Positions 1-6,372 of a DNA stretch of 7,457 nucleotides are shown in pieces (the first letter of the stretch is position 1; each line of letters starts with the position of its first letter). Where the stretch lies: assembly GCA_900555355.1 (NCBI GenBank), contig USKV01000064.1, positions 1 through 7,457 on the forward strand, in the 5' to 3' direction. The stretch comes from an uncultured Collinsella sp. (GTDB lineage: Bacteria; Actinomycetota; Coriobacteriia; Coriobacteriales; Coriobacteriaceae). A model generated the notes under the pieces. The model did not search any database, was not told where the DNA came from, and was given only the letters and a program-made list of their open reading frames with translations. Position numbers and translations under genes: made by a program.

Positions 1-504
1 AAGCTGATCAGCGAGAACCTGCGCGACTCCGTCGCCGAGGCCAAGTCCGGTCAGCCCGGCTCCGGCCGCGAGGGCATGGCTCTTGGCCAGTATGTCGCCG
101 GCATGGGCTTCTCCAACGTTGGCCTGGGCATCGACCACGCCATGGCTCACACCCTGTCCGCTCACTACGACACCCCGCACGGCGTCGCCTGCGCCATGCT
201 GCTGCCGATCGCCATGGAGTTCAACAAGCCGGTTTGCGCCGAGCGCCTGGCCAAGGTTGCCGTTGCCATGGGCGTTGACACCACGGGCATGAGCACCGAC
301 GAGGCCGCCGATGCCGCCATCGCCGCCGTCAAGCAGCTCTCCGCCGACGTGAACATCCCGCACGTCTGCGAGGCCATGAAGGCTGACGAGATCGAGGTCC
401 TGGCCAAGGACGCCATGGCCGACGCCTGCTTCCCGGGTAACCCGCGCGAGGCGACGCTCGACGACGTCATCGAGCTCTTCAAGAAGATCTGCCCGGCTGC
501 CTAG
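1..504 (+). CDS. fucO: Iron-dependent alcohol dehydrogenase, FucO-like (lactaldehyde reductase), 3' part
   Basis: The reading frame is open from base 1 and ends at TAG 502-504, giving 167 C-terminal residues; the N-terminal nucleotide-binding domain lies outside the window. What remains is the helical metal-binding domain of a group III (iron-containing) alcohol dehydrogenase. The stretch EGMALGQYVAGMGFSNVGLG followed by DHAMAH and YDTPHGV closely follows E. coli FucO. His46 and His60 of the fragment align with FucO metal ligands His263 and His277. The end (GNPREATLDDVIELF) also matches the family. FucO interconverts lactaldehyde and 1,2-propanediol with NAD(H) in fucose/rhamnose breakdown; related enzymes reduce other short aldehydes, so the substrate is inferred. 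Codon use is strongly biased (GCC, CTG, AAG, GAG), suggesting high expression. No sugar-utilisation neighbour is visible to support the substrate. Family confidence is high; the exact FucO assignment is moderate. Confidence 0.85.
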   Translation, partial: KLISENLRDSVAEAKSGQPGSGREGMALGQYVAGMGFSNVGLGIDHAMAHTLSAHYDTPHGVACAMLLPIAMEFNKPVCAERLAKVAVAMGVDTTGMSTDEAADAAIAAVKQLSADVNIPHVCEAMKADEIEVLAKDAMADACFPGNPREATLDDVIELFKKICPAA

Positions 505-559
505 CCTCGTTTGGTGTTCTTTCGCCTGTAGGCGTATGGACTTTTGACTTGCCGCTGGT

Positions 560-589
560 CCCGCCGTGCTACGCACGGCGGGGCTTTTT
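560..589 (+). terminator. Rho-independent terminator of the fucO-like gene
   Basis: A perfect 10-bp GC-rich stem (CCCGCCGTGC with GCACGGCGGG), a 3-nt loop (TAC) and then GCTTTTT. It lies 55 nt after the stop codon, so the dehydrogenase transcript should end here. Confidence 0.92.
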
Positions 590-663
590 GTGCTGCGTCG
601 ATGCCCCGAGACGGGCAAAACCAAGGCATACTGCCCGCTGCGGATAGGTGGTGCACTTCCCAG

Positions 664-688
664 CGTGCATTTTTGGGAGTATTCAGCA
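664..688 (+). repeat. 25-nt bipartite element, copy 1
   Basis: CGTGCA, six bases (TTTTTG), then GGAGTATTCAGCA. The same two blocks with the same six-base gap recur on the opposite strand at 875-899, so 19 of 19 block positions match. The left block also takes part in the inverted repeat TGCATTTTT/AAAAATGCA (666-674, 696-704). Function unknown. A protein-binding site, or the end of a small mobile or repeat element, would both fit. Confidence 0.7.
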
Positions 689-874
689 AGCTCTTAAAAA
701 TGCATAACGTTTTGAATGGCCCGTAGTGGCCCGCAGGCGCCCATCGACAGTCATTGTGGGCGGGCTATCGATGAGTGGAGGGGGTTGTTACTGAGTTTCT
801 GCTTTGCGACGACCTGCAACACTGCTGTAACCACGTCGTTTTGTCGTTCGCGATGGGGTCGTTGGGGCCCACGG

Positions 875-899
875 TGCTGAATACTCCGTTTTTTGCACG
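875..899 (-). repeat. 25-nt bipartite element, copy 2 (inverted)
   Basis: Read on the minus strand: CGTGCA, six bases (AAAAAC), then GGAGTATTCAGCA. It is identical in both blocks to the copy at 664-688, but the six central bases are an A-tract instead of a T-tract. The two copies face each other and bracket about 186 bases of DNA without a gene. Confidence 0.7.
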
Positions 900-991
900 G
901 CCCAAGGTGGGGTACCCTGAGACGAAGCAAAAAGATGCCTCATTTCTATGCAAATACCAATAGGATTTATGCAAGATTGAGATTGTAAACC

Positions 992-1003
992 GTGCACGTG
1001 CAC
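992..1003. promoter_or_regulatory. CACGTG palindrome, distal copy (possible operator)
   Basis: GTGCACGTGCAC is a perfect 12-bp palindrome. Its 10-bp core TGCACGTGCA is repeated at 1050-1059, with the centres 57 bp apart. Paired identical palindromes upstream of one gene suggest a regulator that binds as two dimers, but no regulator gene lies beside them. Confidence 0.5.
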
Positions 1004-1049
1004 AAAACCGGTGCGGGGACGTCTGGAGGCGGCTCGGCTCCTGGGGCAT

Positions 1050-1072
1050 TGCACGTGCAGAACGGTTAAAAT
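1050..1072 (+). promoter_or_regulatory. Proximal CACGTG palindrome and candidate -10 of the M42 gene
   Basis: TGCACGTGCA (1050-1059) is followed by TAAAAT at 1067-1072, a five-of-six match to the -10 consensus. No good -35 hexamer is present at the right distance, as would be expected of a regulated promoter. The palindrome would sit between the -35 and -10 regions, where bound protein would block polymerase. The site assignment is inferred. Confidence 0.4.
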
Positions 1073-1108
1073 CGGGACTCGGTCTTAGTTTTGCTTGGAA
1101 GGATGCAC

Positions 1109-2152
1109 ATGGCTTCTGTAATCGATGCTTCTCTAGAGGAGACGCTCTCCTATATTACTGACCAGTTGAAGGCGCTTACCTCGATTGCTTCGCCTACGGG
1201 GTTTACTCGTGCGGCGACTGATTATCTGATGGAGACCCTGCGCGATATGGGGTTTGGGCCTGAGCGTTCTAATAAGGGTAACGTGCTCGTTGAGCTTGGC
1301 GGCGAGGGCGAGCCGCTCGTACTGGCGAGCCATGTCGATACCCTAGGCGCCATGGTGCGTTCCATTAAGGACAATGGCCGCCTGCGTCCCACGACGCTTG
1401 GTGGGCACCAGTGGTCTACGGCCGATGGCGAGAACTGCACCGTCTACACGCGCGACGGCAATGTCTACACGGGCGTGGTTCTTAACACCGAGCCTTCGGC
1501 GCACGTGGCCGACGAGCCGGTCAAGACCATCGAGAAGAACATGGAGATCTTGCTCGACGAGAACGTCGACAGCAAGGACGATGTGCTCGAGCTGGGTATT
1601 CAGACCGGCGACATCATCGCTATGGATCCTCGCACGACGGTGACGGAGAGCGGCTACATTAAGAGCCGCTTCCTGGATGACAAGCTATCGGCCGCCATTT
1701 TGTTGGGCTTGGCGCGTGCCGTCGCCGCTGGCGAGGTGACGCTTTCGCGTAAGGTTTCGCTGCTCTTTACCGTGTACGAGGAGGTGGGCCACGGCGGCGC
1801 CTTCGTGCCGGCCGACACGCGCGAGATGATCAGCGTTGACATGGGCTGCGTGGGCGACGACCTAGGCTGCACCGAGCACATGGTGTCGATCTGCGCCAAG
1901 GATTCGGGCGGTCCGTACAACTACGACCTGGTGACGGCGCTGTCCAATATCGCGCGCGAGCTTGAGCTCGATTACGCTATCGACGTGTATCCGCATTACG
2001 GTTCGGACGTCGAAGCCACGCTCTCTGCCGGCTACGACATTCGCCATGGTCTGATCGGCCCCGGCGTGTACGCGAGCCACAACTACGAGCGCAGCCACAT
2101 CGACGGCGTGCGCAATACCTACGAGCTGGTCCGCGCCTACGTACAGCGCTAG
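1109..2152 (+). CDS. M42 family metallopeptidase (glutamyl aminopeptidase/endoglucanase-type)
   Basis: A 347-residue cytoplasmic aminopeptidase of the M42 (TET/FrvX/YsdC) family, close to the usual family length of about 350. ATG 1109 was chosen because GGAAGG at 1097-1102 lies 6 nt before it; ATG 1103 directly abuts that site, and TTG 1091 would place it inside the gene. The catalytic set is visible: HVDTLG with His75 as the first metal ligand, FLDDKLS with bridging Asp190, the EE pair Glu224-Glu225 (general base and ligand), VDMG with Asp244, and YASHNYERSH with the last His near 324. A PDZ-like dodecamer-forming insertion is expected between about residues 80 and 170. These enzymes form dodecameric shells and trim peptides with Co, Zn or Mn. 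Specificity cannot be read from the sequence. The gene stands alone, and codon use early in the gene is less biased than in the fucO-like gene. Confidence 0.9.
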   Translation: MASVIDASLEETLSYITDQLKALTSIASPTGFTRAATDYLMETLRDMGFGPERSNKGNVLVELGGEGEPLVLASHVDTLGAMVRSIKDNGRLRPTTLGGHQWSTADGENCTVYTRDGNVYTGVVLNTEPSAHVADEPVKTIEKNMEILLDENVDSKDDVLELGIQTGDIIAMDPRTTVTESGYIKSRFLDDKLSAAILLGLARAVAAGEVTLSRKVSLLFTVYEEVGHGGAFVPADTREMISVDMGCVGDDLGCTEHMVSICAKDSGGPYNYDLVTALSNIARELELDYAIDVYPHYGSDVEATLSAGYDIRHGLIGPGVYASHNYERSHIDGVRNTYELVRAYVQR

Positions 2153-2160
2153 CGATGCAG

Positions 2161-2196
2161 CGGCCTCGGCTGATACGGCAGTACCGACCGAGGCCG
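2161..2196 (+). terminator. Inverted repeat after the M42 gene, possible terminator
   Basis: CGGCCTCGG and CCGAGGCCG form a perfect 9-bp stem with an 18-nt loop just after the M42 stop codon. The following TCCTCTCT is only moderately T-rich, so termination efficiency may be low. Confidence 0.5.
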
Positions 2197-2207
2197 TCCT
2201 CTCTAAG

Positions 2208-2270
2208 TTGCGGTGAAATAGGGACTGTTTGGCGGTTTTAAACGCTTAAACAGTCCCTATTTCACCGCAA
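2208..2270. repeat. Long perfect inverted repeat (GGGACTGTTT hairpin) at a convergent junction
   Basis: The 23-nt arms at 2208-2230 and 2248-2270 are perfectly complementary around a 17-nt centre. Within that centre, GCG (2232-2234) and CGC (2243-2245) can extend the stem to about 26 bp. It lies between the convergent M42 and mnmA genes. There is no long T-tract on either side (TTTATG on the plus strand, ACTTAG on the minus), so it is not a classical terminator, though so long a hairpin could still stop or stabilise both transcripts. The arm carries a GGGAC core like that of the hairpin at 6370-6457, suggesting a dispersed repeat family. Confidence 0.75.
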
Positions 2271-2288
2271 TTTATGAAGGGGATGGGG

Positions 2289-3389
2289 CTACTTAAGTGC
2301 GCCGGTTACCGTGCCGCCGCCGAGGACGATGTCGCCGCGGTAGACTACAACGGCTTGGCCGGGAGCGATGGCTCGCTGCGGCTCGTCAAAAGTCAGTAGC
2401 ATTTGTCCGTCGGCGCCACGTGTAAGGGTCGCTGCCTGGTCCTTTTGACGGTAGCGGTACTTGGCGCCCAGGCGAATGCCACCGGCATCGAGCTCTGCCT
2501 CCATGCGGTCGGCAGGGGCGCTCCAGATCCAGTCATTGGCCGTGAGCGCTGCGGCCGTCAGGTCCTCGGCCTCGCCCAGATGCACAATGTTGTTGGCGGC
2601 ATCGACGCCCGTTACGTACACGGGATGCGCCATCGCGACGCCCAGGCCCTTGCGCTGGCCAATGGTGTAGCGCAGCGCGCCGTTGTGGCGCCCGACTACA
2701 CTGCCGTCGCGCCACACAATGTCGCCCGGTGCGGCGGGATGTCCGCAGCGGCGCTCGATATAGCCCGCGTAGTCGCCGTCCGCGATAAAGCAGATATCCT
2801 CACTCTCGGCCTTCTTGGCGTTTATGAAGCCCTGCTCGGCGGCAATGCGGCGCACGTCGCGCTCTTTGTCTAGGCCTGCCAGCGGAAAAATCGTGCGCGC
2901 CAGGCGCTCCTGCGTAAGCGAATACAAAAAGTAGCTTTGGTCCTTTTTGGGATCTTCGCCGCGGTGTAGCTGCCAGGTGCCATCGGGCGCCTGGCTCGTC
3001 TTTGCGTAATGTCCCGTTGCGATGTAGTCGCAGCCCATATCCAGCGCTGCATCGAGCAGCGCGCCAAACTTAATGTGGCGGTTGCAGATAATGCACGGAT
3101 TGGGCGTCAGCCCTTCCTGGTAGGCGTTCACAAAGCGCTCGATAACGTTGCGGTCGAAGGTCTGCTGCAGGTCGAGCACATGGTGGGGTATCCCCAGGCG
3201 CTCGGCGACAGCCTTTGCATCGGCGATGTCGCGGTCGACCTTACTCATGCCCGTGATGGGGTCGGGCGCGGGGCAGGTGAGGCGCATGGTGGCGCCGACG
3301 CATTCGTAGCCCTGGCTTTTGAGCAGGTACGCGGTCACGCTGGAATCGACGCCGCCGCTCATGGCGACGAGCACGCGCTTGTTGTGCAT
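2289..3389 (-). CDS. mnmA: tRNA-specific 2-thiouridylase MnmA
   Basis: A 366-residue enzyme of normal family length. It activates U34 of tRNA-Lys, -Glu and -Gln with ATP and inserts sulfur to make the 2-thio group of mnm5s2U. The N-terminal PP-loop is SGGVDSS (residues 11-17). Catalytic Cys99 sits in NPCIICN and the second catalytic Cys200 in SEDICFI; GHYAK (126-130) and DQSYFLY (150-156) are further family motifs. The C-terminal part (about 220-366) is the beta-barrel region, with [11 protein letters not shown] at 240-250. ATG 3387-3389 is preceded by AAGGAG (3399-3404) at 9-nt spacing. The gene is downstream of cysK on the same strand, but a terminator-like hairpin lies between them. MnmA takes persulfide sulfur from a cysteine desulfurase, which is not encoded in this window. 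In Firmicutes mnmA often sits beside a desulfurase and cymR, so the nearby Rrf2 gene fits a sulfur cluster. Confidence 0.97.
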   Translation of the reverse strand: MHNKRVLVAMSGGVDSSVTAYLLKSQGYECVGATMRLTCPAPDPITGMSKVDRDIADAKAVAERLGIPHHVLDLQQTFDRNVIERFVNAYQEGLTPNPCIICNRHIKFGALLDAALDMGCDYIATGHYAKTSQAPDGTWQLHRGEDPKKDQSYFLYSLTQERLARTIFPLAGLDKERDVRRIAAEQGFINAKKAESEDICFIADGDYAGYIERRCGHPAAPGDIVWRDGSVVGRHNGALRYTIGQRKGLGVAMAHPVYVTGVDAANNIVHLGEAEDLTAAALTANDWIWSAPADRMEAELDAGGIRLGAKYRYRQKDQAATLTRGADGQMLLTFDEPQRAIAPGQAVVVYRGDIVLGGGTVTGALK

Positions 3390-3418
3390 GGGGAGGTTCT
3401 CCTTGGTGGCATGTGGCC

Positions 3419-3457
3419 AAAAAAGAAAAGCGGCGCGGGAGGCTGGTTCCGCGCCGC
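3419..3457 (-). terminator. Terminator-like hairpin between cysK and mnmA
   Basis: On the minus strand, GCGGCGCGG (3449-3457) pairs perfectly with CCGCGCCGC (3430-3438) around a 10-nt loop, followed by TTTTCTTTTTT (3419-3429). This is a good intrinsic terminator for cysK. Only 29 nt separate the end of the T-tract from the mnmA start codon, so it could equally be a leader attenuator for mnmA. Confidence 0.85.
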
Positions 3458-3461
3458 AGAC

Positions 3462-3470
3462 ATTGTAGCA
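3462..3470 (-). promoter_or_regulatory. Candidate extended -10 promoter of mnmA
   Basis: Read on the minus strand: TGCTACAAT, an extended -10 (TG, one base, TACAAT). No good -35 is seen, which extended -10 promoters can tolerate. Transcription would start around 3455, at the first bases of the hairpin 3430-3457, placing a terminator-like structure at the very 5' end of the mnmA mRNA. Confidence 0.55.
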
Positions 3471-3569
3471 AGTTCGGGCGTCGTGTGGGACACCCTAACG
3501 AGATGGGCTCAGGCTGCCAGAAGAGAGGGGAGACCGGCGTGCCTTGGGCCTATCGACAAGTGACGGGCC

Positions 3570-4508
<939 letters not shown>

Positions 4509-4566
4509 GGTGAACCTCCAAAGTGTTCAAGTTGCTGGTTGCCGTGTGGTTTTACGGTGTGTCTAG

Positions 4567-4606
4567 CAGCTAAACCCATAAACCTTATAGGTTGTTCGTT
4601 TAGCTG
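4567..4606. promoter_or_regulatory. Nested dyads over the cysK -10 (candidate Rrf2 operator)
   Basis: The outer arms CAGCTAAAC (4567-4575) and GTTTAGCTG (4598-4606) are a perfect 9-bp inverted repeat. Inside lies AACCT-TAT-AGGTT (4581-4593), also a perfect dyad. Their centres differ by only half a base (4586.5 and 4587), and both sit on the cysK -10 hexamer. A protein bound here would block the promoter. The divergent Rrf2 regulator is the obvious candidate, by position only. Confidence 0.6.
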
Positions 4607-4613
4607 TTGGCAA
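4584..4613 (-). promoter_or_regulatory. cysK promoter
   Basis: On the minus strand, TTGCCA (4608-4613) as -35, an 18-bp spacer and TATAAG (4584-4589) as -10; each hexamer matches the vegetative sigma consensus at five of six positions. The start site should fall near 4577, leaving a leader of about 69 nt with no riboswitch that I can recognise. Confidence 0.75.
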
Positions 4614-4616
4614 GCA

Positions 4617-4638
4617 TACTAGACACTAAAGCCTAGTA
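4617..4638. promoter_or_regulatory. Second dyad in the cysK/rrf2 intergenic region
   Basis: TACTAG (4617-4622) and CTAGTA (4633-4638) are perfect inverted half-sites separated by 10 bases, just upstream of the cysK -35. The centre is about 40 bp (close to four helical turns) from the nested dyads. Possible upstream operator; a 6-bp match may be chance in this AT-richer stretch. Confidence 0.35.
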
Positions 4639-4697
4639 ATGCAATAGGAAATAGAAGATTATTACGAGTCGATTAACCATCTTGACCGGAACGGGTA

Positions 4698-4725
4698 TTT
4701 TCAAACCCAATTTTTCGGCTAGAAT
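4698..4725 (+). promoter_or_regulatory. Candidate promoter of the Rrf2 gene
   Basis: TAGAAT (4720-4725) matches the -10 consensus at five of six positions; TTTTCA (4698-4703) is a weak -35 at 16-bp spacing. The -35 lies within the imperfect dyad GGGT (4693-4696) and ACCC (4705-4708), which could serve autoregulation. Confidence 0.45.
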
Positions 4726-4761
4726 TTCAACGGACTAAAAGACCGAAAGGCAGCACTATAT

Positions 4762-5190
4762 ATGTTGGTTTCTACTAAGGGCAGGTACGCCCTGCGCGTT
4801 ATGGTCGATCTGGCCGAGCACCAGGCGGCCGGTCGCATCCCGCTCAAAGAGATCGCGGCGCGACAGGGGATTTCCGAGAAATATCTCGAGAACATCTTGG
4901 CTACGCTCGTGCGCGCCAACATGCTTTCGGGCATGCGTGGCAAGGGCGGCGGCTATGTGCTCACGCGTCCGCCCGAGCAGTACACGGTGGGCGAGATCCT
5001 GCGCCTGACCGAGGGTAGTCTGGCGCCGGTCGCCTGCCTGGATGGCGACTGCAAGGGTTGCTCGCGCTCGGATGAGTGCCCCACGCTCGACGTGTGGAAG
5101 AACCTGGACAAGCTCATCAACGACTACCTCGACGGCGTGACGCTCGACCAGCTCGTCGCCCCCAGCGAAGGCTACGACTACGTCATCTAG
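4762..5190 (+). CDS. Rrf2 family regulator, IscR/CymR-like, four-cysteine type
   Basis: A 142-residue Rrf2 protein. The winged-helix DNA-binding domain starts with STKGRYALRVMVDLA; the recognition region GISEKYLENILATL (37-50) and the wing GMRGKGGGYVL (57-67) are clear. Glu43, which governs site selectivity in E. coli IscR, is conserved at the same position. Cys92, Cys97, Cys100 and Cys106 form a C-x4-C-x2-C-x5-C pattern where IscR binds its 2Fe-2S cluster, but Leu109 replaces the IscR ligand His107 and a fourth cysteine is present. Firmicutes CymR lacks such a cluster. ATG 4762 follows AAAGG (4746-4750) at 11-nt spacing. The gene is divergent from cysK and close to mnmA, so a role in cysteine or Fe-S sulfur control is likely. 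It may sense cluster status, redox state or cysteine supply. The family is certain; the regulon and ligand are inferred. Confidence 0.92.
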   Translation: MLVSTKGRYALRVMVDLAEHQAAGRIPLKEIAARQGISEKYLENILATLVRANMLSGMRGKGGGYVLTRPPEQYTVGEILRLTEGSLAPVACLDGDCKGCSRSDECPTLDVWKNLDKLINDYLDGVTLDQLVAPSEGYDYVI

Positions 5191-5198
5191 CCCACCTG

Positions 5199-5223
5199 CC
5201 ATTTGGGGACGGGGTGGAAATGG
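5199..5223 (+). repeat. Short GGGGACGGGG hairpin, possible remnant of the GGGAC repeat family
   Basis: CCATTT (5199-5204) pairs with AAATGG (5218-5223), with GGGGACGGGGTGG in the loop. This resembles GGGGACGGAGG in the long hairpin at 6370-6457. It lies just after the Rrf2 stop codon. It could be a decayed or single-arm copy of that repeat. Confidence 0.4.
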
Positions 5224-5257
5224 TAGATTTTCTTGCCTTCTGAGGATTGACAAATAA

Positions 5258-5290
5258 GAAGGCCGCCCATTTTTGCGATGGGCGGCCTTC
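5258..5290. terminator. Bidirectional terminator between the Rrf2 and YvlD-like genes
   Basis: A perfect 13-bp stem, 5258-5270 (GAAGGCCGCCCAT) with 5278-5290, and a 7-nt loop. It is followed by GTTTT on the plus strand and by TTATTTG on the minus strand. It serves both convergent genes, ending 40 bases short of the YvlD-like stop codon on the other strand. Confidence 0.88.
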
Positions 5291-5330
5291 GTTTTGGGCT
5301 GTTGAGACGGACACGGTCGGAATGGCCGTT

Positions 5331-5696
5331 TTAGTCCTCGGCGATGCTGTCGAGGATGCTGCGCGTGATGGACACCAGGATGCTGCCCATAAAGGCCGAT
5401 CCAAAGCTGGCGATGGAGATGCCGACGCCCAGCAGGTTGACCGACAGGTAGCTCGCGAGCTCAAGCATAAAGCTGTTGACGACAAGCTGGAAAATGCCCA
5501 GCGTAATGATCGTGAGCGGCAGCGAGATGACCGTCAGGAACGGTTTGACGAACGAATCGACAATGTTCAGGAACAGTCCCACAAAGGCAAAGCAGACCCA
5601 GGCCTCGGCAAAACCGAAGGGTTGGATGCCGGGGACGAGGAACGTGGCGATCGCGATGGCGATCGAGGTGAAGAGCCAGTTAAGCATAAAGCGCAT
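5331..5696 (-). CDS. Small membrane protein, YvlD/DUF360 ('phage holin family 4')
   Basis: A 121-residue protein with four hydrophobic segments, roughly 4-24, 29-47, 52-77 and 87-110, and almost no soluble domain. The motif DSFVKPFLTVISLPLTIITL (47-66) is the signature of the YvlD/DUF360 family, whose usual core is N...KP.L..LPLTI.T.G. Databases name it after phage holins, but members are widespread chromosomal proteins. In Bacillus, YvlD belongs to an envelope-stress operon, so a membrane or envelope role is plausible. ATG 5694-5696 has AAAGGA (5705-5710) 8 nt upstream; an internal ATG at codon 4 is less well placed. It appears monocistronic, converges with the Rrf2 gene and diverges from yerC. 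The family call is good; the function is unknown. Confidence 0.85.
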   Translation of the reverse strand: MRFMLNWLFTSIAIAIATFLVPGIQPFGFAEAWVCFAFVGLFLNIVDSFVKPFLTVISLPLTIITLGIFQLVVNSFMLELASYLSVNLLGVGISIASFGSAFMGSILVSITRSILDSIAED

Positions 5697-6020
5697 GGCG
5701 TGAATCCTTTCTTGCGCCGGGGTTGCTGGCGTCGCGTGAAGCGGCTTGCGGCGGCGACTTGGATGGTTGCGCGGGCGCGCCGCGGTGTTTGGGCGCCCAT
5801 TGTCTCAAATATTCGTGGAGCTTACGTGCGCATATGGTTTCTAAACGGCGTTCGTCCTGAAAAACGCGCCGCTGGCAGAGAGTCTTGTCGCTTTAGTTTG
5901 GTGGTGTGCTACACTGCTACGGGCAAATAGCCCATGCATAGTTTTATTGCATATTACGGGCGAACGATGCCCGATGTCAGTATCAACTTCGATGCCTTAT
6001 GGCGGGTTTGGCGGTGATCG
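5697..6020. other. Divergent intergenic region between the YvlD-like gene and yerC
   Basis: 324 bases without a gene. The left part (about 5720-5810) is GC-rich with no clear promoter; GACAAT on the minus strand near 5800 is a weak -10 candidate for the membrane protein. The right part holds the yerC promoter and a leader of about 100 nt with small stems: GGGC/GCCC (5921-5924 with 5930-5933), ATGCA/TGCAT (5934-5938 with 5948-5952) and CGGGC/GCCCG (5957-5961 with 5969-5973). I recognise no known riboswitch. Confidence 0.55.
5907..5915 (+). promoter_or_regulatory. Candidate extended -10 promoter of yerC
   Basis: TGCTACACT is an extended -10 element nearly identical to the TGCTACAAT proposed for mnmA. 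A loose -35, TTGTCG (5885-5890), lies 19 bp before the hexamer. Transcription would start near 5922. Confidence 0.45.
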
Positions 6021-6320
6021 ATGAATATCGAGAACATGTTTGACAAGCCTGATGTCAAGCAGCTGGTCCACGCATTTAGCCTTTTGGACGACGAGAAGGA
6101 TATCCAAGCGTTTTTGACCGATATCTGCACGCCGCGCGAGATTTGCGATTTATCGCAGCGCCTGCAGGTCGCGCGCTATCTGGATGAGGGCGAGCCCTAT
6201 GTTGAGGTTCAGGCCCGCACCGGCGCTTCGTCCACCACGGTGAGCCGCGTTTCAAAGGCGCTGAACGGCGAGTACGGTGGCTACCGCAAGATCCTCATTA
6301 AGTTGGAGGATGGCGAGTAG
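6021..6320 (+). CDS. yerC: YerC/YecD family TrpR-related regulator
   Basis: A 99-residue all-helical protein of the YerC/YecD family, related to the Trp repressor. LLDDEKDIQAFLTDICTPRE (21-40) and ICDLSQRLQVARYLDEGEPY (41-60) form the conserved dimerisation helices. VEVQARTGASSTTVSRVSKAL (61-81) is the helix-turn-helix. Length matches the family (about 100). ATG 6021 is the first start after the in-frame TGA at 6015; the upstream sequence offers only a poor ribosome-binding site (GGTGAT), suggesting weak translation. Family members are annotated as transcriptional regulators without an established general regulon, and TrpR-like tryptophan binding is not shown. A terminator follows directly, so it is probably monocistronic and separate from the AddB-like gene downstream. 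Confidence 0.92.
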   Translation: MNIENMFDKPDVKQLVHAFSLLDDEKDIQAFLTDICTPREICDLSQRLQVARYLDEGEPYVEVQARTGASSTTVSRVSKALNGEYGGYRKILIKLEDGE

Positions 6321-6346
6321 GCCAGCGGTAAAAACAAATTGCGCAG

Positions 6347-6372
6347 AACCGTCCCTTCGGGGGCGGTTTTTT
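6347..6372 (+). terminator. yerC terminator with UUCG tetraloop
   Basis: AACCGTCCC pairs with GGGGCGGTT (one G-U pair) around a C(UUCG)G tetraloop, followed by TTTTTT at 6367-6372. A strong intrinsic terminator 27 nt after the stop codon. Its T-tract overlaps the first base of the long inverted repeat at 6370-6457. Confidence 0.92.

Larger units (their letters stand above)
590..1108. other. Long non-coding interval between fucO-like and M42 peptidase genes
   Basis: About 520 bases with no convincing gene. Minus-strand frames stay open at 765-1049 and 788-1054, but two overlapping frames are open at once, their compositions look like translated GC-rich DNA, and neither has a good ribosome-binding site. 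The interval holds the paired 25-nt elements (664-688, 875-899), a 9-bp inverted repeat TGCATTTTT/AAAAATGCA at 666-674 and 696-704, two TATGCAA copies at 947-953 and 968-974 (21 bp apart, two helical turns), and two TGCACGTGCA palindromes near the M42 gene. Its GC content is clearly lower than that of the flanking genes. A small RNA cannot be excluded. Confidence 0.6.

Noticed and set aside
765..1054. Two minus-strand frames (94 and 88 residues) in the 505-1108 gap
   Set aside because: They overlap each other in different frames, have no good ribosome-binding site and no recognisable motif. Conservation in related genomes would be needed to revive either one.
5331..5696. Prophage indicated by a 'phage holin family' protein
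   Set aside because: The YvlD/DUF360 family is chromosomal and widespread. No integrase, capsid, terminase or lysin gene lies nearby and the neighbours are housekeeping genes.
5247..5930. 227-residue plus-strand frame opposite the YvlD-like gene
   Set aside because: Its composition (D, R, G, K, Q rich) is the mirror of a hydrophobic protein on the other strand. It also begins inside a terminator stem region and has no ribosome-binding site.
5922..6020. Riboswitch or T-box in the yerC leader
   Set aside because: Only short stems of 4-5 bp are present. No T-box sequence, conserved aptamer core or leader terminator was recognised.
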